NCBI GenBank assembly: GCA_009363875.1
Contig: CM018695.1
Coordinates: 66,958,907 to 67,022,906, forward strand
DNA length: 64,000 nucleotides
Origin: Mikania micrantha
Lineage: Eukaryota > Streptophyta > Magnoliopsida > Asterales > Asteraceae
Direction of reading: 5' to 3'
A program made the translations under genes and the position numbers. The notes beneath the pieces are model-generated. The model saw only the letters and a program-made list of their open reading frames with translations, was not told where the DNA came from and did not search any database. The number at the start of each line of letters is the position of its first letter. Within the stretch, counting starts at the first letter, position 1. Below are positions 34,633 to 46,026 of the stretch, piece by piece.

Positions 34633-36030
34633 CTAACAAAATGGAATCATAGATCAGGGCTAGGTTTTTAATATGCAATGATTTAACAAACTTAAATCCT
34701 TGTGTATTAATCGAGATTATTGGTATAATGGTCCAATCTAAACCCAAACACCAATTTCAAGTTCCCTAATCATGATTTATTTATGTTCAAGTCTAATCAT
34801 TCATCTTATGGATCCCATCCCTTGGTCAAAACGAGTTATCTTATTCCTAAACAACAGCTTTCAAGGCATAGGATTAAATCAAAAGACTTAAACCCACCTC
34901 TATATGCAAACTACCTAGATAAAGTCAAAATTTTAACCTAAAGATGGAGATGGATGAAGGTGTGAGCATTTTGCCTTTTTATTCTCTCATTTTTCTTTTT
35001 CTTTTACCTCACTTGAGCATATTACAGCACTGTTTCACTCGGTTATGAGCCGGGGTATGACAACTGCTTTTTAGCTCTTATTCTCTCTTTCTTTTATTTG
35101 CACAGGCTCAGCTCACTTAGTGGATTGTGGAATTTCTTTTATTTAGCGGGCGCCATAAGTCTCGGATTTATTTTCATAAAAAGAGAACATATGTGCCAGG
35201 TTTAAATTTTAAGTAATCTAGGTTGTTAGTTTATAGAGGTTCCTTTATTCACTATTACTTAGTTTCAGATTTCCCGAATTTTCCAAGTCTTAAACCCACA
35301 AGAATCCTGAATTTAAGTTTATTCTATCAATCCTAAGGAACTTACTATCGGCTGGGCCTACCAACAAATCCCAAATCAATACACAAGTTAGCCTATAAAG
35401 TCCTAAGCCCTAATCGTAGTCCGATCATCTTCCATTTATAAAATGCAAGCCAGAACAAGGACATTTTTCAAGACTCTAGATATATACATCCTAAAAATCT
35501 AGACTCAATCAGAAAATGCAAAACAAATAAATAAACAAACAAATATTTACAGAAAGATAAAAATAAGGTAAAAAGTGGAAAAGACTAAGCTGATCACACA
35601 ATCATCAGCACGAGTGAGTCTAATCCAAAAAGAAGTCAATCAACTGCCGGTCGTTTGCAAATGAAATAGCCTAAGTCGTCGCCACCCGAATGTAATTGAG
35701 TACGAATGGTTAAAACCAGACTGCAATTTAAGATCTCAAACAAACCAACTAGATTAACTGAAAATAAAAAGACTCAAATACTGACTTGAAAAATATTTAC
35801 AATGACTCAATTTGAAAGAAAAATGTTTTTGTAAAGTTTTTGACTTTTTTAATTTTTTTGTGTTTTTTAAGTTGAAATAATTACAATTTCATTATTTAAT
35901 TACAAATTGTAATTTATTTACAAAAATTTCAAAAATTTTATTCTAAATTACAAAGTTTTAATACACATTTGACTTGATATATACAATGACTTGTTTTTAC
36001 AAAATTTACAAAACTAAAAGGCGCCAGCCT
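34633..36030 (-). other. Non-coding 3' region of element H
   Basis: AT-rich sequence without a supported gene lies between the env-position ORF and the LTR. Confidence 0.5.
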
Positions 36031-36035
36031 GACAT

Positions 36036-36070
36036 ACCCACACTTAGAACAACACATTGTCCTCAATGTG
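36036..36070 (-). other. Second AGGA-loop hairpin plus purine tract in H
   Basis: On the minus strand the stem CACATTG/CAATGTG with loop AGGA (36053-36070) is followed by TTCTAAGTGTGGGTATG. The same arrangement is found at the 3' LTR border with an unrelated stem sequence. Confidence 0.55.
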
Positions 36071-36316
36071 GATCCAGAACTGGCAACATAAAATAATAAT
36101 GAAAAGAAATGTACAAAAGGTTAGCACGAACTCCCTGAATATATGTAGACGTGTCAAAAATGGAGTCGCGCGCCTCTAAATATACAACACTTATATACAA
36201 TTGTTAATACAACAAATGATATAATTACAAGTTACATCACAACATAAATAGTACAACAAATGAAGTACAATTTATACACACAACATTGTATACACTCATT
36301 AAACACAACTAATAAA

Positions 36317-36526
36317 TTACAAAATGAAATAATTATACAACCAACACATTACACAAATTATACAATAAAAATACACAACCAATGCACAACATTTATATAC
36401 AACCACAATAATACAAGAAATAAATAAACACAACCACAGAATAAATAAATAAACAACAGACATACAAAAATGGATGACATAAATACTGTTCAATCCAAAT
36501 ACATACAACTGAAAAGAAAAATACAT
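36317..36526 (-). CDS. Short hydrophobic ORF after the env-position ORF (doubtful)
   Basis: The 69-residue frame starts 19 bases after the stop of the 439-residue ORF. It is rich in Phe, Tyr, Leu, Val, Ile and Cys and would form two or three membrane segments. The DNA is a low-complexity TACAA/TTGTA-rich tract, which alone yields such residues, so chance is quite possible. If real, it could be a detached membrane anchor of the Athila env-like product. Confidence 0.2.
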   Translation of the reverse strand: MYFSFQLYVFGLNSIYVIHFCMSVVYLFILWLCLFISCIIVVVYKCCALVVYFYCIICVMCWLYNYFIL

Positions 36527-36545
36527 AAACTAGACTAAATACATA

Positions 36546-37865
36546 CTATCCCTCATCCTCATCCGCGCCCTCATCGGGCTCGGTGTCAGTGCCGTCCTCG
36601 GGATCGGATGGAAGATGAGGGTCCGGCAACCGCGGGAGCAACTCAACCCCCATATGTGCTCCTATGCGCCTGATGTTCTCGTCCATCGTATCCGTCATCT
36701 GATAGAGATACAAAAGAGTAAGACGACGATGAGCAGGCCGGCTGGACTGAGCATCACGAGGTGGTCGCTCACCAACGTGCAAGATACGGCGCGTCGATGG
36801 AGGCGGGACGGCGGGTGCATGCTCCGGGGCTGGCAGGATGGGCATCCAACGAGGTGGTCGGTCGAATGTGACCATCCCCGCTGTCTGCATATCGTAAAGC
36901 TCATAAGGCGTCGTCTCCGGGCCTCTCGTAACGTGCTCCGGAGGAAAGGTGAGGAATACCCGGAGAACGTGCGCCAAGTGCCCTATGTATGGCCCCATCT
37001 CGAGGCGCGCCGTGTTGCCTCCACGGCGTGGCCTCGCTAAAGATGTGAGAAGGATGGCTGCGAGGTTCGCCGGGTGGCGACCATAGAGGCAGTAGAGGCA
37101 GAACAGGTCTAAGGCGCTTACCTTGTCCTTGCCAGAGTGGCGAGAAATCAAGGTGCTGCCAAGTATCCGATGGAGATATCGAAGGAAGGGATCGCGGATC
37201 TGGGAGGCCAGCTTCCGATCAGTGTGAGGCTGGGTCGAGATGTCCATCCAGAAGGCTAGTAAATCGTCATCTGCGACGAACCCGGGCCTAGCTACCCGGG
37301 CAGAGCCTCTGAGGAGACTCTCAAAGTCAGGATCCTCCACCTGCGTCTGCGTATACAACCCGAAGGTGACCGCAAACTGGGCGACACTCATGGTATGAGG
37401 CTGTCGCCCAAGAGAAAACGATACAGCTCCAGGATGCGTGAGGGAGCCTGTATCGTACTGAAATGTGGACAGGAACTCCACAGTCAGCTCATCGTACTGC
37501 AGCCAGCTGCAGTGTAGGACGGATGCCCACTGAGGGGTCATCATCGCGTCGAACTCGTCAACGCGACCCAGCTGCTGCAATACGTCTCGAGCGTATCCTC
37601 GGTGCTGAATCGTCCCTAAGCCGACGAGGGTCTGCATGCGTGCGTGCTCGGGAGTGCCGGGCGCGAACTGTAGGAATGTGTGATCTGCTCGTCGACGAAG
37701 GTGCGGTAGTGGGGTAGGAGTGTCCTCTGGCGGGATGACAATGGGAGCGGAGTATCGAATCTGTCTCTCCCGTGGCTGCTGCTGCCTCCTCTGGGCCTGT
37801 GCCTCTGCTACTGTAACACGGCGGGCCCGCTTGGGCCTGCTGCCCGATGTCGAAGCGTCAGCCAT
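36546..37865 (-). CDS. Athila ORF-1/env-position protein
   Basis: The 439-residue frame starts at ATG 37865 and is intact. The N-terminus is basic (RPKRARRVTVAEAQAQRR, a possible nuclear signal). The middle shows HTFLQFAPGTPEHARMQTLV, WASVLHCSWLQYDELTVEFL, SVAQFAVTFGLYTQ and DLFCLYCLYGRH, the pattern of the ATHILA ORF-1/putative plant transposon protein family. The C-terminus is acidic (last 25 residues mostly Asp, Glu, Pro). It lies downstream of pol, where retroviruses keep env, but I see no signal peptide or membrane segment. Its GC content is far above that of the AT-rich DNA on both sides. Its function is unknown. Confidence 0.75.
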   Translation of the reverse strand: MADASTSGSRPKRARRVTVAEAQAQRRQQQPRERQIRYSAPIVIPPEDTPTPLPHLRRRADHTFLQFAPGTPEHARMQTLVGLGTIQHRGYARDVLQQLGRVDEFDAMMTPQWASVLHCSWLQYDELTVEFLSTFQYDTGSLTHPGAVSFSLGRQPHTMSVAQFAVTFGLYTQTQVEDPDFESLLRGSARVARPGFVADDDLLAFWMDISTQPHTDRKLASQIRDPFLRYLHRILGSTLISRHSGKDKVSALDLFCLYCLYGRHPANLAAILLTSLARPRRGGNTARLEMGPYIGHLAHVLRVFLTFPPEHVTRGPETTPYELYDMQTAGMVTFDRPPRWMPILPAPEHAPAVPPPSTRRILHVGERPPRDAQSSRPAHRRLTLLYLYQMTDTMDENIRRIGAHMGVELLPRLPDPHLPSDPEDGTDTEPDEGADEDEG

Positions 37866-38985
37866 CTCTGCGATAATTTACAACAAACATATATACAACA
37901 AATTACAAACTAATTACAAACCTAAATCCTAAGTTTTTTTTTATTTTATTTTACAAATGTTTATTTATTTACAAAGTGTGTTGATTACGTATTGAACAAT
38001 TTGGTTTATTTAATTATTTGTGATATACATATATACAAATTGTTATTAAATATATTATACAAGTTTTATTGTAAAATACAGTTAATTAATTAATTTACAA
38101 AAATTTTACATACATATATTACATACAATTATTAATTACAATATAATATACATTTTATACATTATTTATTGTACAAGTTTTAGAATACATACTTATTATA
38201 ATTTATTTATAATATACATAATACATTTCTATTTTACAATACGATTGTTTGTATTAAAATTATTTTTGTACAATTCTATTTATTTAATTATTACAATTTA
38301 TTTTATTTATACATTTAAGATATTTATTGTTTAAAATTACATTGTATTTTACAAGTGTATTATTTATTTTACATAATTATATATTATTATTTTTATTTTT
38401 ACATACAACATATATATATATTTAATTTACATTTACATTAGTCATAAAAATACATAAGTTTACATGCATACATTATCATAACATAAACATATACTTATTG
38501 TACAAAACAAATACAATTACATTTATTTTAAATATACAATAATATTAAACTACTATTACATACAAATAATTGAAAATAATTTACATCTATTTTTATTATC
38601 ATTATTTTCTAAGCTTATTTGTTTTACAAAAATTATTTTATGTTACAAAATTACAAATAGTATACATACATTTATTTATTTACAAATACATTTATATATA
38701 TTTATTATACTTTACATTATTTTTTATTTACTTATTTATTATTATTATTTTTTTTTTCTGTTTTTATTTAATTATTGTATTCAATTATTTTGTTATTATT
38801 ATTTATTATTATTTTCTGTTTTTCTGAAACCTTTATTAACAAAAACAAAAATAATACAAAAAAAACTAAAAAAAAATTTAAAAAAAAATTCGAAATGGGG
38901 GTTTAGCACCGGGGTAATTTTCCGGCCAAATTCCGGCCACAATCCGGCAAAACAACAACAATCCCCAAATCAAACCTACCCTAAC
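37866..38985 (-). other. Extremely AT-rich spacer of element H
   Basis: About 1.1 kb is built largely from TACAA/TTTACA/ATTATT words and is without a gene. Similar TACAA-rich DNA lies on the other side of the ORF at 36180-36540. Confidence 0.6.
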
Positions 38986-38990
38986 CTAAA

Positions 38991-39566
38991 TTAAACGATT
39001 TCTAAACTAAAATCAAAATCAAAGGGAAGACAAAGAAAAAGGAAAAGAAGGGGGTACCGGTGGTGCGGCGGTACTGTGGTGGTGGCGGTGGTTGTTGAAG
39101 CAGAAATGCGTTGGTGTGGCGGCTGGTGATGATTGGCGATGATGATGGTGAGAAGTGGAGATGGTGGTCGACGGCGGCTGTGTTGGATGATGATGTTGAT
39201 GGCCACTGGCGGCGGTTGGTGGCAGATGGGAGCGAGCGGAGATGATGATGGTGATGTCAGATGATGAGGATGGAGACGAGCGGCGGCGGCGATTGCGCGG
39301 TGGTGGTGTTGACCGGAGGATGGCGATGGTGGAGGCCGGAGTGCTTGAATGGCGGAAACTGGAGCGCGGCGGTTTGATGATGACAGCTGCGTGGATGATG
39401 GTGGGCGATGGTGGCGGTGCACGGTGATGGTTGGTGGTTGTGTGATGACCGGCGGTGGGGGATTTAGGGTTTCGGCGAAGTGGAGAGTGGTGGTGGTGGT
39501 AAAGTGACGGTGGTAGGTGGCATTTTGTTGACTTATTTTTTTCGCTGAGTTTGAACCCGCGCGCAA
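38991..39566 (-). other. GGTGGTGATG-rich block of element H (His/Pro-rich ORF unlikely real)
   Basis: The plus strand is rich in GGTGG, GATGATG and GGCGG; the minus strand is open for 191 codons of Pro/His/Thr/Ser-rich sequence. The opposite strand is also open, as expected of trinucleotide-biased DNA. I do not recognise a domain. Confidence 0.35.
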
Positions 39567-39606
39567 CGCGCGAGATTGTGCGCCCAGATGGGGCGTTGCG
39601 CGCGGA
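39556..39606 (-). promoter_or_regulatory. CpG-rich palindromic pair in the H spacer
   Basis: CGCGCGCAACGCGCGAG and, 20 bp on, GGGCGTTGCGCGCGGA echo the LTR cluster of the same element. They mark the edge between the GC-rich block and an AT-rich AAATTAAACTAAATT tract (39610-40060). Confidence 0.4.
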
Positions 39607-40147
39607 TTGTTTTTAATTTCTGATTTTTGATTTTTTTTTATTTTTTTTTATTATTTTTTTTAATATTAAATAAAACAAATTCTATAAAAACTAAAAATCA
39701 AATAATCTTAAACAAATTAATTCCTAATAACTTAATTTAAATTAAACTATAATCAAACTAAATTAAATTAAATTAACTAATTCCTATTAACTAAAATTAA
39801 ATTAAATTCTAACTAATCTTAACTAAGCAAAATCAATTTAAACTAAATCTAATTTAAAATTAATTCTAATAAAGCAAATTAAACTAGGCAAGAAATTAAA
39901 TTAAAATTCTAAATAACCTAAATTAAACTAGAACATAAAATTAAACTAAGCTAGTTAACGAAAATAAAATAAATAAAAAAAATCAACATAGAATTAAAAG
40001 CAATTAACCCCTAAACAAATTAAAAACTAAAATTAACCTAACAAAAATAAGAGAGAAACCGAGTCAGGCAACTAGTGATGCATAAAGTATTCAGATTTAA
40101 TGAACGGTAGTAAAATCAGTCGTTCGAAATGGGGATATCGAACAGTA
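39607..40147 (-). other. AT-rich spacer next to pol
   Basis: Repetitive AAATTAAACTAA-like DNA without a gene. It ends at a third AAGTGTGGGTATG word (40146-40158, minus) about 120 bases after the pol stop. Confidence 0.5.
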
Positions 40148-40275
40148 CTGATGTCATACCCACACTTGAATCTGATATAATCGCGAAGGCACAAACACAT
40201 CATCAATCACATAGACTCGAAATACCAAATAAAAGCTATGTACACTATATACATGTTGGGCCTAAGCCCAGATCC

Positions 40276-42040
40276 CTAAACTGCTCGGGATTCGAGGAGG
40301 ATAACCTCCTCGTCAGACGGAATCGGGCCTCCAATGTAGGGCTTCAACCGGTGCCCATTGACCTTCCACGTGTGGTCACCCGATTCCAACTCCACCGCAC
40401 CATGCGGGAATACCTCACGAATCACAAATGGGCCTCTCCAACGCGACTTAAGCTTTCCTGGGAAAAGCCTCAGTCTCGAGTCATAAACCAGGACTCGATC
40501 GCCCTTTGCGAATTCCTTAAAATTCCTCAATCTCCGATCGTGGAGCGCCTTCGTGCGCTCCTTATAACTCCATGACCGAGCATACGCATCGTCGCGTAGC
40601 TCATCCAACTCGTGCAACTGGAGGAACCGGTGCTTGGCGGCCTGTGACATATCCAAATTCACAGCTTTCAAAGCCCAAAAGGCCTTGTGCTCAAGCTCAA
40701 CCGGCAGATGACATGCCTTACCATAGACCATCCGATAGGGAGTCGTCCCAATCGGATTCTTAAACGCTGTCCTAAAGGCCCACAAGGCGTCATCCAATTT
40801 GTCGGCCCAATCCTTCCTAGTATGGCCGACAGTCCTCTCCAGAATCCTCTTAACTCCCCGATTCGCGTTCTCCACCTGACCGCTGGTCTGCGGGTGATAT
40901 GCGGTCGACAGACGGTGGGTGACCCCGTACTTGGCAAGCACTTTGTCCATCTGGACATTACAGAAGTGCGTGCCACGGTCACTGATCAACGCTCTCGGAG
41001 TCCCAAACCTACAAAACAAGTGCTTCAGAAACCTCACCACTACTCGCGCGTCATTAGTGGGGAGCGCCTGTGCCTCCACCCACTTAGAAACGTAATCAAT
41101 CGCGACGAGTATATACCTGTTCCCTCGAGAAGCAGGGAAAGGTCCCATGAAATCGATGCCCCAAACATCGAAAATCTCAACAACCTGAATAGGGTGCTGG
41201 CGCATCTCATTCCTGGATGAGATGTTTCCTGTCCTCTGACAGGAATCGCACTTCCTAACTAACTCATGAGCATCCTTAAAGATGGTGGGCCAATAAAAAC
41301 CAGAATCAAACACCTTCTTCGCCGTGGAAGAAGGTCCGTGATGCCCACCCGTAAGGCCCTCATGACAGTGCCTAAGGATCTCCAATCCTTCCTCTCTGCT
41401 CACACACCTCCTAAAAACCTGATCAGCACACACACGGAAAAGGTAAGGCGCATCCCAGATGTAATGCCTCGTGTCGGCAAAGAACTTCTTGCGCTGCTGG
41501 AATGTCAAACCTTTAAGAAGGAAACCGTTGGCCAAATAATTGGCAATGTCTGAAAACCACGGTAATCCCTCATCTAGCCTATCCGTGCGGCAGATCTCAT
41601 CTATCCCTACGCTCATAAGCGTCTCCTGTGGAAAGCAATCCCTCATCGCACCCTCTCGAATGAATTCCCTCTCCGGATCCTCAAGTCGCGACAAATGGTC
41701 GGCGGCTACATTCTCAGCTCCCTTCTTGTCCTTAATTTCTATGTCAAACTCGGACAGAAGGAGGATCCACCTGATCAGTCTTGGCTTCGCGTCCTTTTTA
41801 GCAAAAAGGTAACGCAGAGCCGCATGATGGGTATAGACAACAGTCTTGGAGAGCACGAGGTAAGACCTAAATTTATCAAAAGCATAGACTACCGCCAACA
41901 ACTCCTTCTCAGTAGTCGTGTAATTCTCTTGCGCGGCATCTAGGGTCTTACTCGCGTAATAAATGGGGTGGAAATGCTTATCCACCCGCTGCCCAAGGAC
42001 AGCCCCAACTGCGAAATCGCTCACATCGCACATGAGCTCA
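40276..42040 (-). pseudogene. Element H RNase H and integrase
   Basis: The frame (585 codons) is open after a frameshift near 42040. RNase H shows CDVSDFAVGAVLGQRVDK, YTTTEKELLAVVYAFDK and ENVAADHLSRL. Integrase has the zinc-binding region ending CDSCQRTGN and the core VWGIDFMGPFPASRGN, ALISDRGTHFCN and SGQVENANRGVKRILERT. The C-terminus ends with DSRLRLFPGKLKSRWRGPF and VNGHRLKPY, typical of Athila/Tat integrases. No chromodomain is present. Confidence 0.85.
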
Positions 42041-43360
42041 AATGGTTGGCTCCAGTCGGGGGACTATCAAGATCGGGGCACTAACCAGCCTCTCCTTCAG
42101 AAACTCGAAGGCTCGCACACAAGCATCATCAAACACAAACTCCACCTCCTTCTCAAGCAAACGAGTGATAGGTCTAGTGATTTTCGAAAAATCCTTAATG
42201 AACCGGCGGTAAAATCCCGCATGACCTAGAAAGCTTCGCACAGCTTTCACACTCGTGGGAGGTGGGAGTTTGCTTATCGTCTCTATCTTCGCCTTGTCGA
42301 CCTGGATGCCGTCACGGGATATCTTGTGACCTAGAACTATCCCCTCCGTGACCATAAAGTGGCATTTCTCCCAGTTCAACATCAGATTCGTCTCCACACA
42401 TCTCCTAAGCATCCTCTCAAGATTGATCAAACACTGATCGAACGAGCTCCCAAAGACAGAAAAATCATCCATAAACACTTCCATGGAAGTCTCGATCATA
42501 TCCTGGAAGATAGCTACCATACACCTCTGAAACGTCGCTGGAGCGTTACACAACCCGAACGGCATACGACGGTATGCAAAAGTGCCGTACGGGCATGTAA
42601 ACGTGGTCTTTTCCTGATCCTCTGGTGCTATCGGGATCTGGAAATAACCTGAGAAGCCGTCTAGGAAACAGTAAAACTGCTGTCCCGACAGACGCTCCAG
42701 CATCTGATCGATAAAAGGAAGTGGGAAGTGGTCCTTACGGGTGGCGTCATTAAGCTTCCGATAGTCAATGCACACCCACCAGCCTGTGACTGTACGTGTG
42801 GGAACGATCTCCTTCTTCTCGTTCACCACTACAGTCATACCGCCCTTCTTAGGGACCACATGAACTGGGCTCACCCAGGTTGAATCAGAAATAGGGTAAA
42901 TGAGCCCAGCATCTAACAGGCGAAGAACCTCCTTCTTAACCACTTCTCCCATATTAGGATTAAGCCTCCTCTGTGGCTGAACCACCGGCTTATAATCCTC
43001 CTCCATCAAAATGCGATGCGTACAAAAGGAAGGGTGAATACCCTTAATGTCCATCAACCTCCACGCAATCGCCTGTTTGTGCTCTTTCAGCACAGCAATG
43101 AGTCTACTCTTCTCCACATCTGTCAGAGCTGCTGAAATGATGACAGGTAGATCCGAGTCCCCATCAAGGAATGCATACTCAAGGTGAGGTGGCAACTCCT
43201 TTAGCTCTAATGATGGGGGAGCCTCAACAGATGGCTTGCCAGCCGACTCAGAACTCTCAACCTCAAACACAGTGGGATAAACAGGAGGCTCCACGGTAAG
43301 CCTCAATAGCAGCAGCCTGGATCTCAACTCCCACACCCTCAACTCTCTTATCACTGTCAC
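42038..43360 (-). pseudogene. Element H reverse transcriptase
   Basis: The frame includes the linker LELKELPPHLEYAFL, then RRLNPNMGEVVKKEVLRL, CIDYRKLNDATRKDHFPLPF, MPFGLCNAPATFQRCM and the catalytic VFMDDFSVFG, with the thumb region to RSFLGHAGFYRRFI. It is cut from the protease frame by a shift near 43290 and from RNase H near 42040. RT motifs themselves are intact. Confidence 0.85.
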
Positions 43361-45776
43361 CTAAGTCCTGATCTCCTAACAGATCAACTCCACTGATGTA
43401 GTCCAGGCAACGATCCATAGTAGAGAAAAATGCATCTAGAAAGTAAACCTGATCGTCCTGGCCACTGGAGTTCCTCATGGACTTCACCACATCAAAGGTG
43501 ACAGTATCATCTCCAACACGCAATGAGATCTTCCCCTCATAAACATCGATCATAGCCTTCGCCGTGCGAAGGAAAGGTCGTCCCATGATGAGGGGAACTC
43601 GGTCATCAGCCTGCATGTCAAGTATCACAAAATCCACTGGGAAGACAAACTTGTCCACCTTCACCAGGACATTCTCAACAATACCCCTAGGATACTTGAC
43701 TGACCGATCAGCCAATGCTAAACTCATGCGTGTAGGTGCCGGCTCACCAAGATCTAGCTGCTTATAAATGGAATAAGGCATCAAATTGATGCTAGCACCT
43801 AGATCAGCCAATGCATGGTTCACAGAAGAACCGCCAAACAGACAGGGAATAGTGAAAATCCCTGGATCCTCAAGCTTCTCTGGCAGCTTATTCTGAACCA
43901 GAGCCGAGCACCTAGCTCCTAAAGTCATGTTAGAGAGTGTCTCCAACTTCTTCTTGTTAGACAGGAGGTCTTTCAAGAACTTAGCATATTTCGGCATATG
44001 CTGGAGGGCCTCAACAAAAGGGAGATTGATCTTAAGCTGCTTAAACATCTCCAGAAAGTGTCCATAATCCTGATCACGCTTCATCTGCAGCGCGCGTGCG
44101 GGATATGGAAGCTTAGTCAAATCAATCTCAGGCTCCTCCGCCACTCTCTTACCCTTCTTCTTCTCCTCTACCTTCTCCTTCCTCAACCTATCAACTGAAG
44201 ACTCGCTGCTCGGCGCGGTACTTGCTGGGACTAGCCTCACGGGCGCCCCTGCAGGAGTCTCCATCTCTATCTCCTCGTCCACCAGCTCATCCTCATCAGG
44301 TATGACCGGTGGTGGCAGTTCAACATCTCCTCCCCGACCACTTCGTGTGGTCACTGCCTTCACATGACCCCTCGGGTTAGGGTCAGTGTTCGCCCTAAAC
44401 GATCCTCCCGGCCTCTCATCAAATCTCTTAGCTAACTCTCCCACCGACCTCTGCAAATCCAGAAACCCAGCCTGCTGATTCCTCAACAATGTATCATGCT
44501 CATCGATCTTCTGGTCCCGTAGCTTATCTTTGTCCATAATCTGCTGAAGCATCTTCATCTGCTGCGCCATCATGTCCTCAAGCTTCATGTCTCGGTCTCT
44601 GCTACCTGAGCTCTCGGGAGTCTCTCTCTCAGTGATCGGGATCTGACGAGCCGGTGGCTTCTCGTAAGAGCTGCTGCTGCTGTGGTTGCCCCGCCAGTTC
44701 GAGTGCTGCTGCTGATGCTGTCCCTGATTCTGGCCTCGCCAGTGTGAATTCTGATTCCAGCTAGGGTTAGGTTTGAAAGACCTGTTCCAACCCGAATTAA
44801 TGGCCTCAACCTGTGCCTAATCAGTAATCGGGCACTCAGCAGTACTATGTCCACCACGACAAATCTCACACCGAGCAGCTGCCATCTTCAGTTCCTTAAT
44901 GTCCTTCGCCAATGCCTCTAAGGCGGCGGCAGTGCTCGTGTCGGGTGTAACATGGTGCATCCCTCGAGTTGGGATAGGAGGAGCAATGGTGGGCTCGGCT
45001 GCCGGTGCAGCTCTCCTCACATAGGATGGGTCCTCGTACTCTGCTAAAGCGAAATCCTCGAACATCGCCTCGCATTCTTCCGGCTCCTTCTTGTCCATGA
45101 TGTGCCCCCCAGCAGCTGTATTAAATCTGCGCTTCGTCTCCAACGTCAGTCCGTTATAGAACTTCTCGACGAGGGCCCAATCGGATAGGCCGTGCTGTGG
45201 GCATCTGCTCAGAAGGGAGTTAAACCTCTCCCATGCCATGTAGTATGGCTCATCCTCGTCCATTCTAAACGAATGGATCTGATCTCGTAATCTGGCAGAT
45301 TTAAATGGAGGATAATACTTCTTCAGGAAAGCCCATGTGGTAATCGAGTCCTTGGGGAGAAGATTCAGCCATGTAGCAGCTCGTCCGGCGAGTGTGAATG
45401 GGAACAAACGAAGGTAGATGGCCTCCTCCGAAACGCCATTAATGCGGAACGTGTCGCATATACGCACAAAGAGAGAGAGATGGCCTGGTGCATCCTCGTC
45501 GTCCAGGCCATGAAACTGTGTCGAATTCGTGATAGTCGACATCGCATGAGATGGGATCTGCCAGTTGTTGTTGTTGACACCCGGTCTCGTGATGGCAGAC
45601 CGGGCACCGACAACCCCATGACTGGCTAGCTCGTGAACAGTCCGCCTCAGTGGCGGAGGTGGTGGATCCATGTCAAGAGAAAGATCAAGAAAACTTACCT
45701 GCTGTCGGGCCCTCAGAATCTGCTCTGGTGATGTAAGCTCAAACTCCGGTGCTCCCTGCGATCGGGTGTGGGGCAT
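43263..45776 (-). pseudogene. Element H gag and protease, one in-frame stop
   Basis: The frame starts at ATG 45776 (MPHTRSQGAPEFELTSPEQI). The gag core follows: GHLSLFVRICDTFRINGVSE, LFPFTLAGRAATWLN and FNSLLSRCPQHGLSDW. A CCHC-like knuckle, CEICRGGHSTAEC, is spaced like a shortened CCHC box. A TAG at 44817-44819 interrupts an otherwise continuous frame, which goes on through a QN-rich stretch to the coiled MKLEDMMAQQMKMLQQIM. Protease shows HALADLGASINLMP (DLGAS) and LIMGRPFLRTAKAMID. The frame ends in a shift near 43290. Confidence 0.8.
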
Positions 45777-46001
45777 GCAACTATCGACACCCTAATCAAA
45801 CAAGCAAGTAAGGCTCAAGTATGCACAAGGAAAAATCCTAATCTAAGGCACACAAAACAAATAAAGGCACTAAAGAGGAAAAACAATATGAAGCCTAAAA
45901 GGAAAACTAAACTAATAAGGGGGGGGGGGAAAGAAAACAGGAAAACAAGAAAAGAAGCAACTAAAAGTCACAATCTAAGTAATCTTTGCTATTGCCTAGT
46001 G

Positions 46002-46019
46002 TCCCCGGCAACGGCGCCA
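46002..46019 (-). other. Primer-binding site of element H (tRNA-Asp)
   Basis: The minus strand reads TGGCGCCGTTGCCGGGGA, complementary to the 3' end of plant tRNA-Asp, as is common in Athila elements. It starts seven bases after the LTR end. Confidence 0.85.
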
Positions 46020-46026
46020 AAAACTT

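Noticed and set aside
38991..39566. 191-residue His/Pro-rich minus-strand ORF as a real protein
   Set aside because: It is explained by GGTGGTGATG-biased DNA; the other strand is open too, and no domain is seen.
45919..45930. Poly-G run near the H primer-binding site as a signal
   Set aside because: A simple homopolymer of ten G in the leader; no function can be argued.
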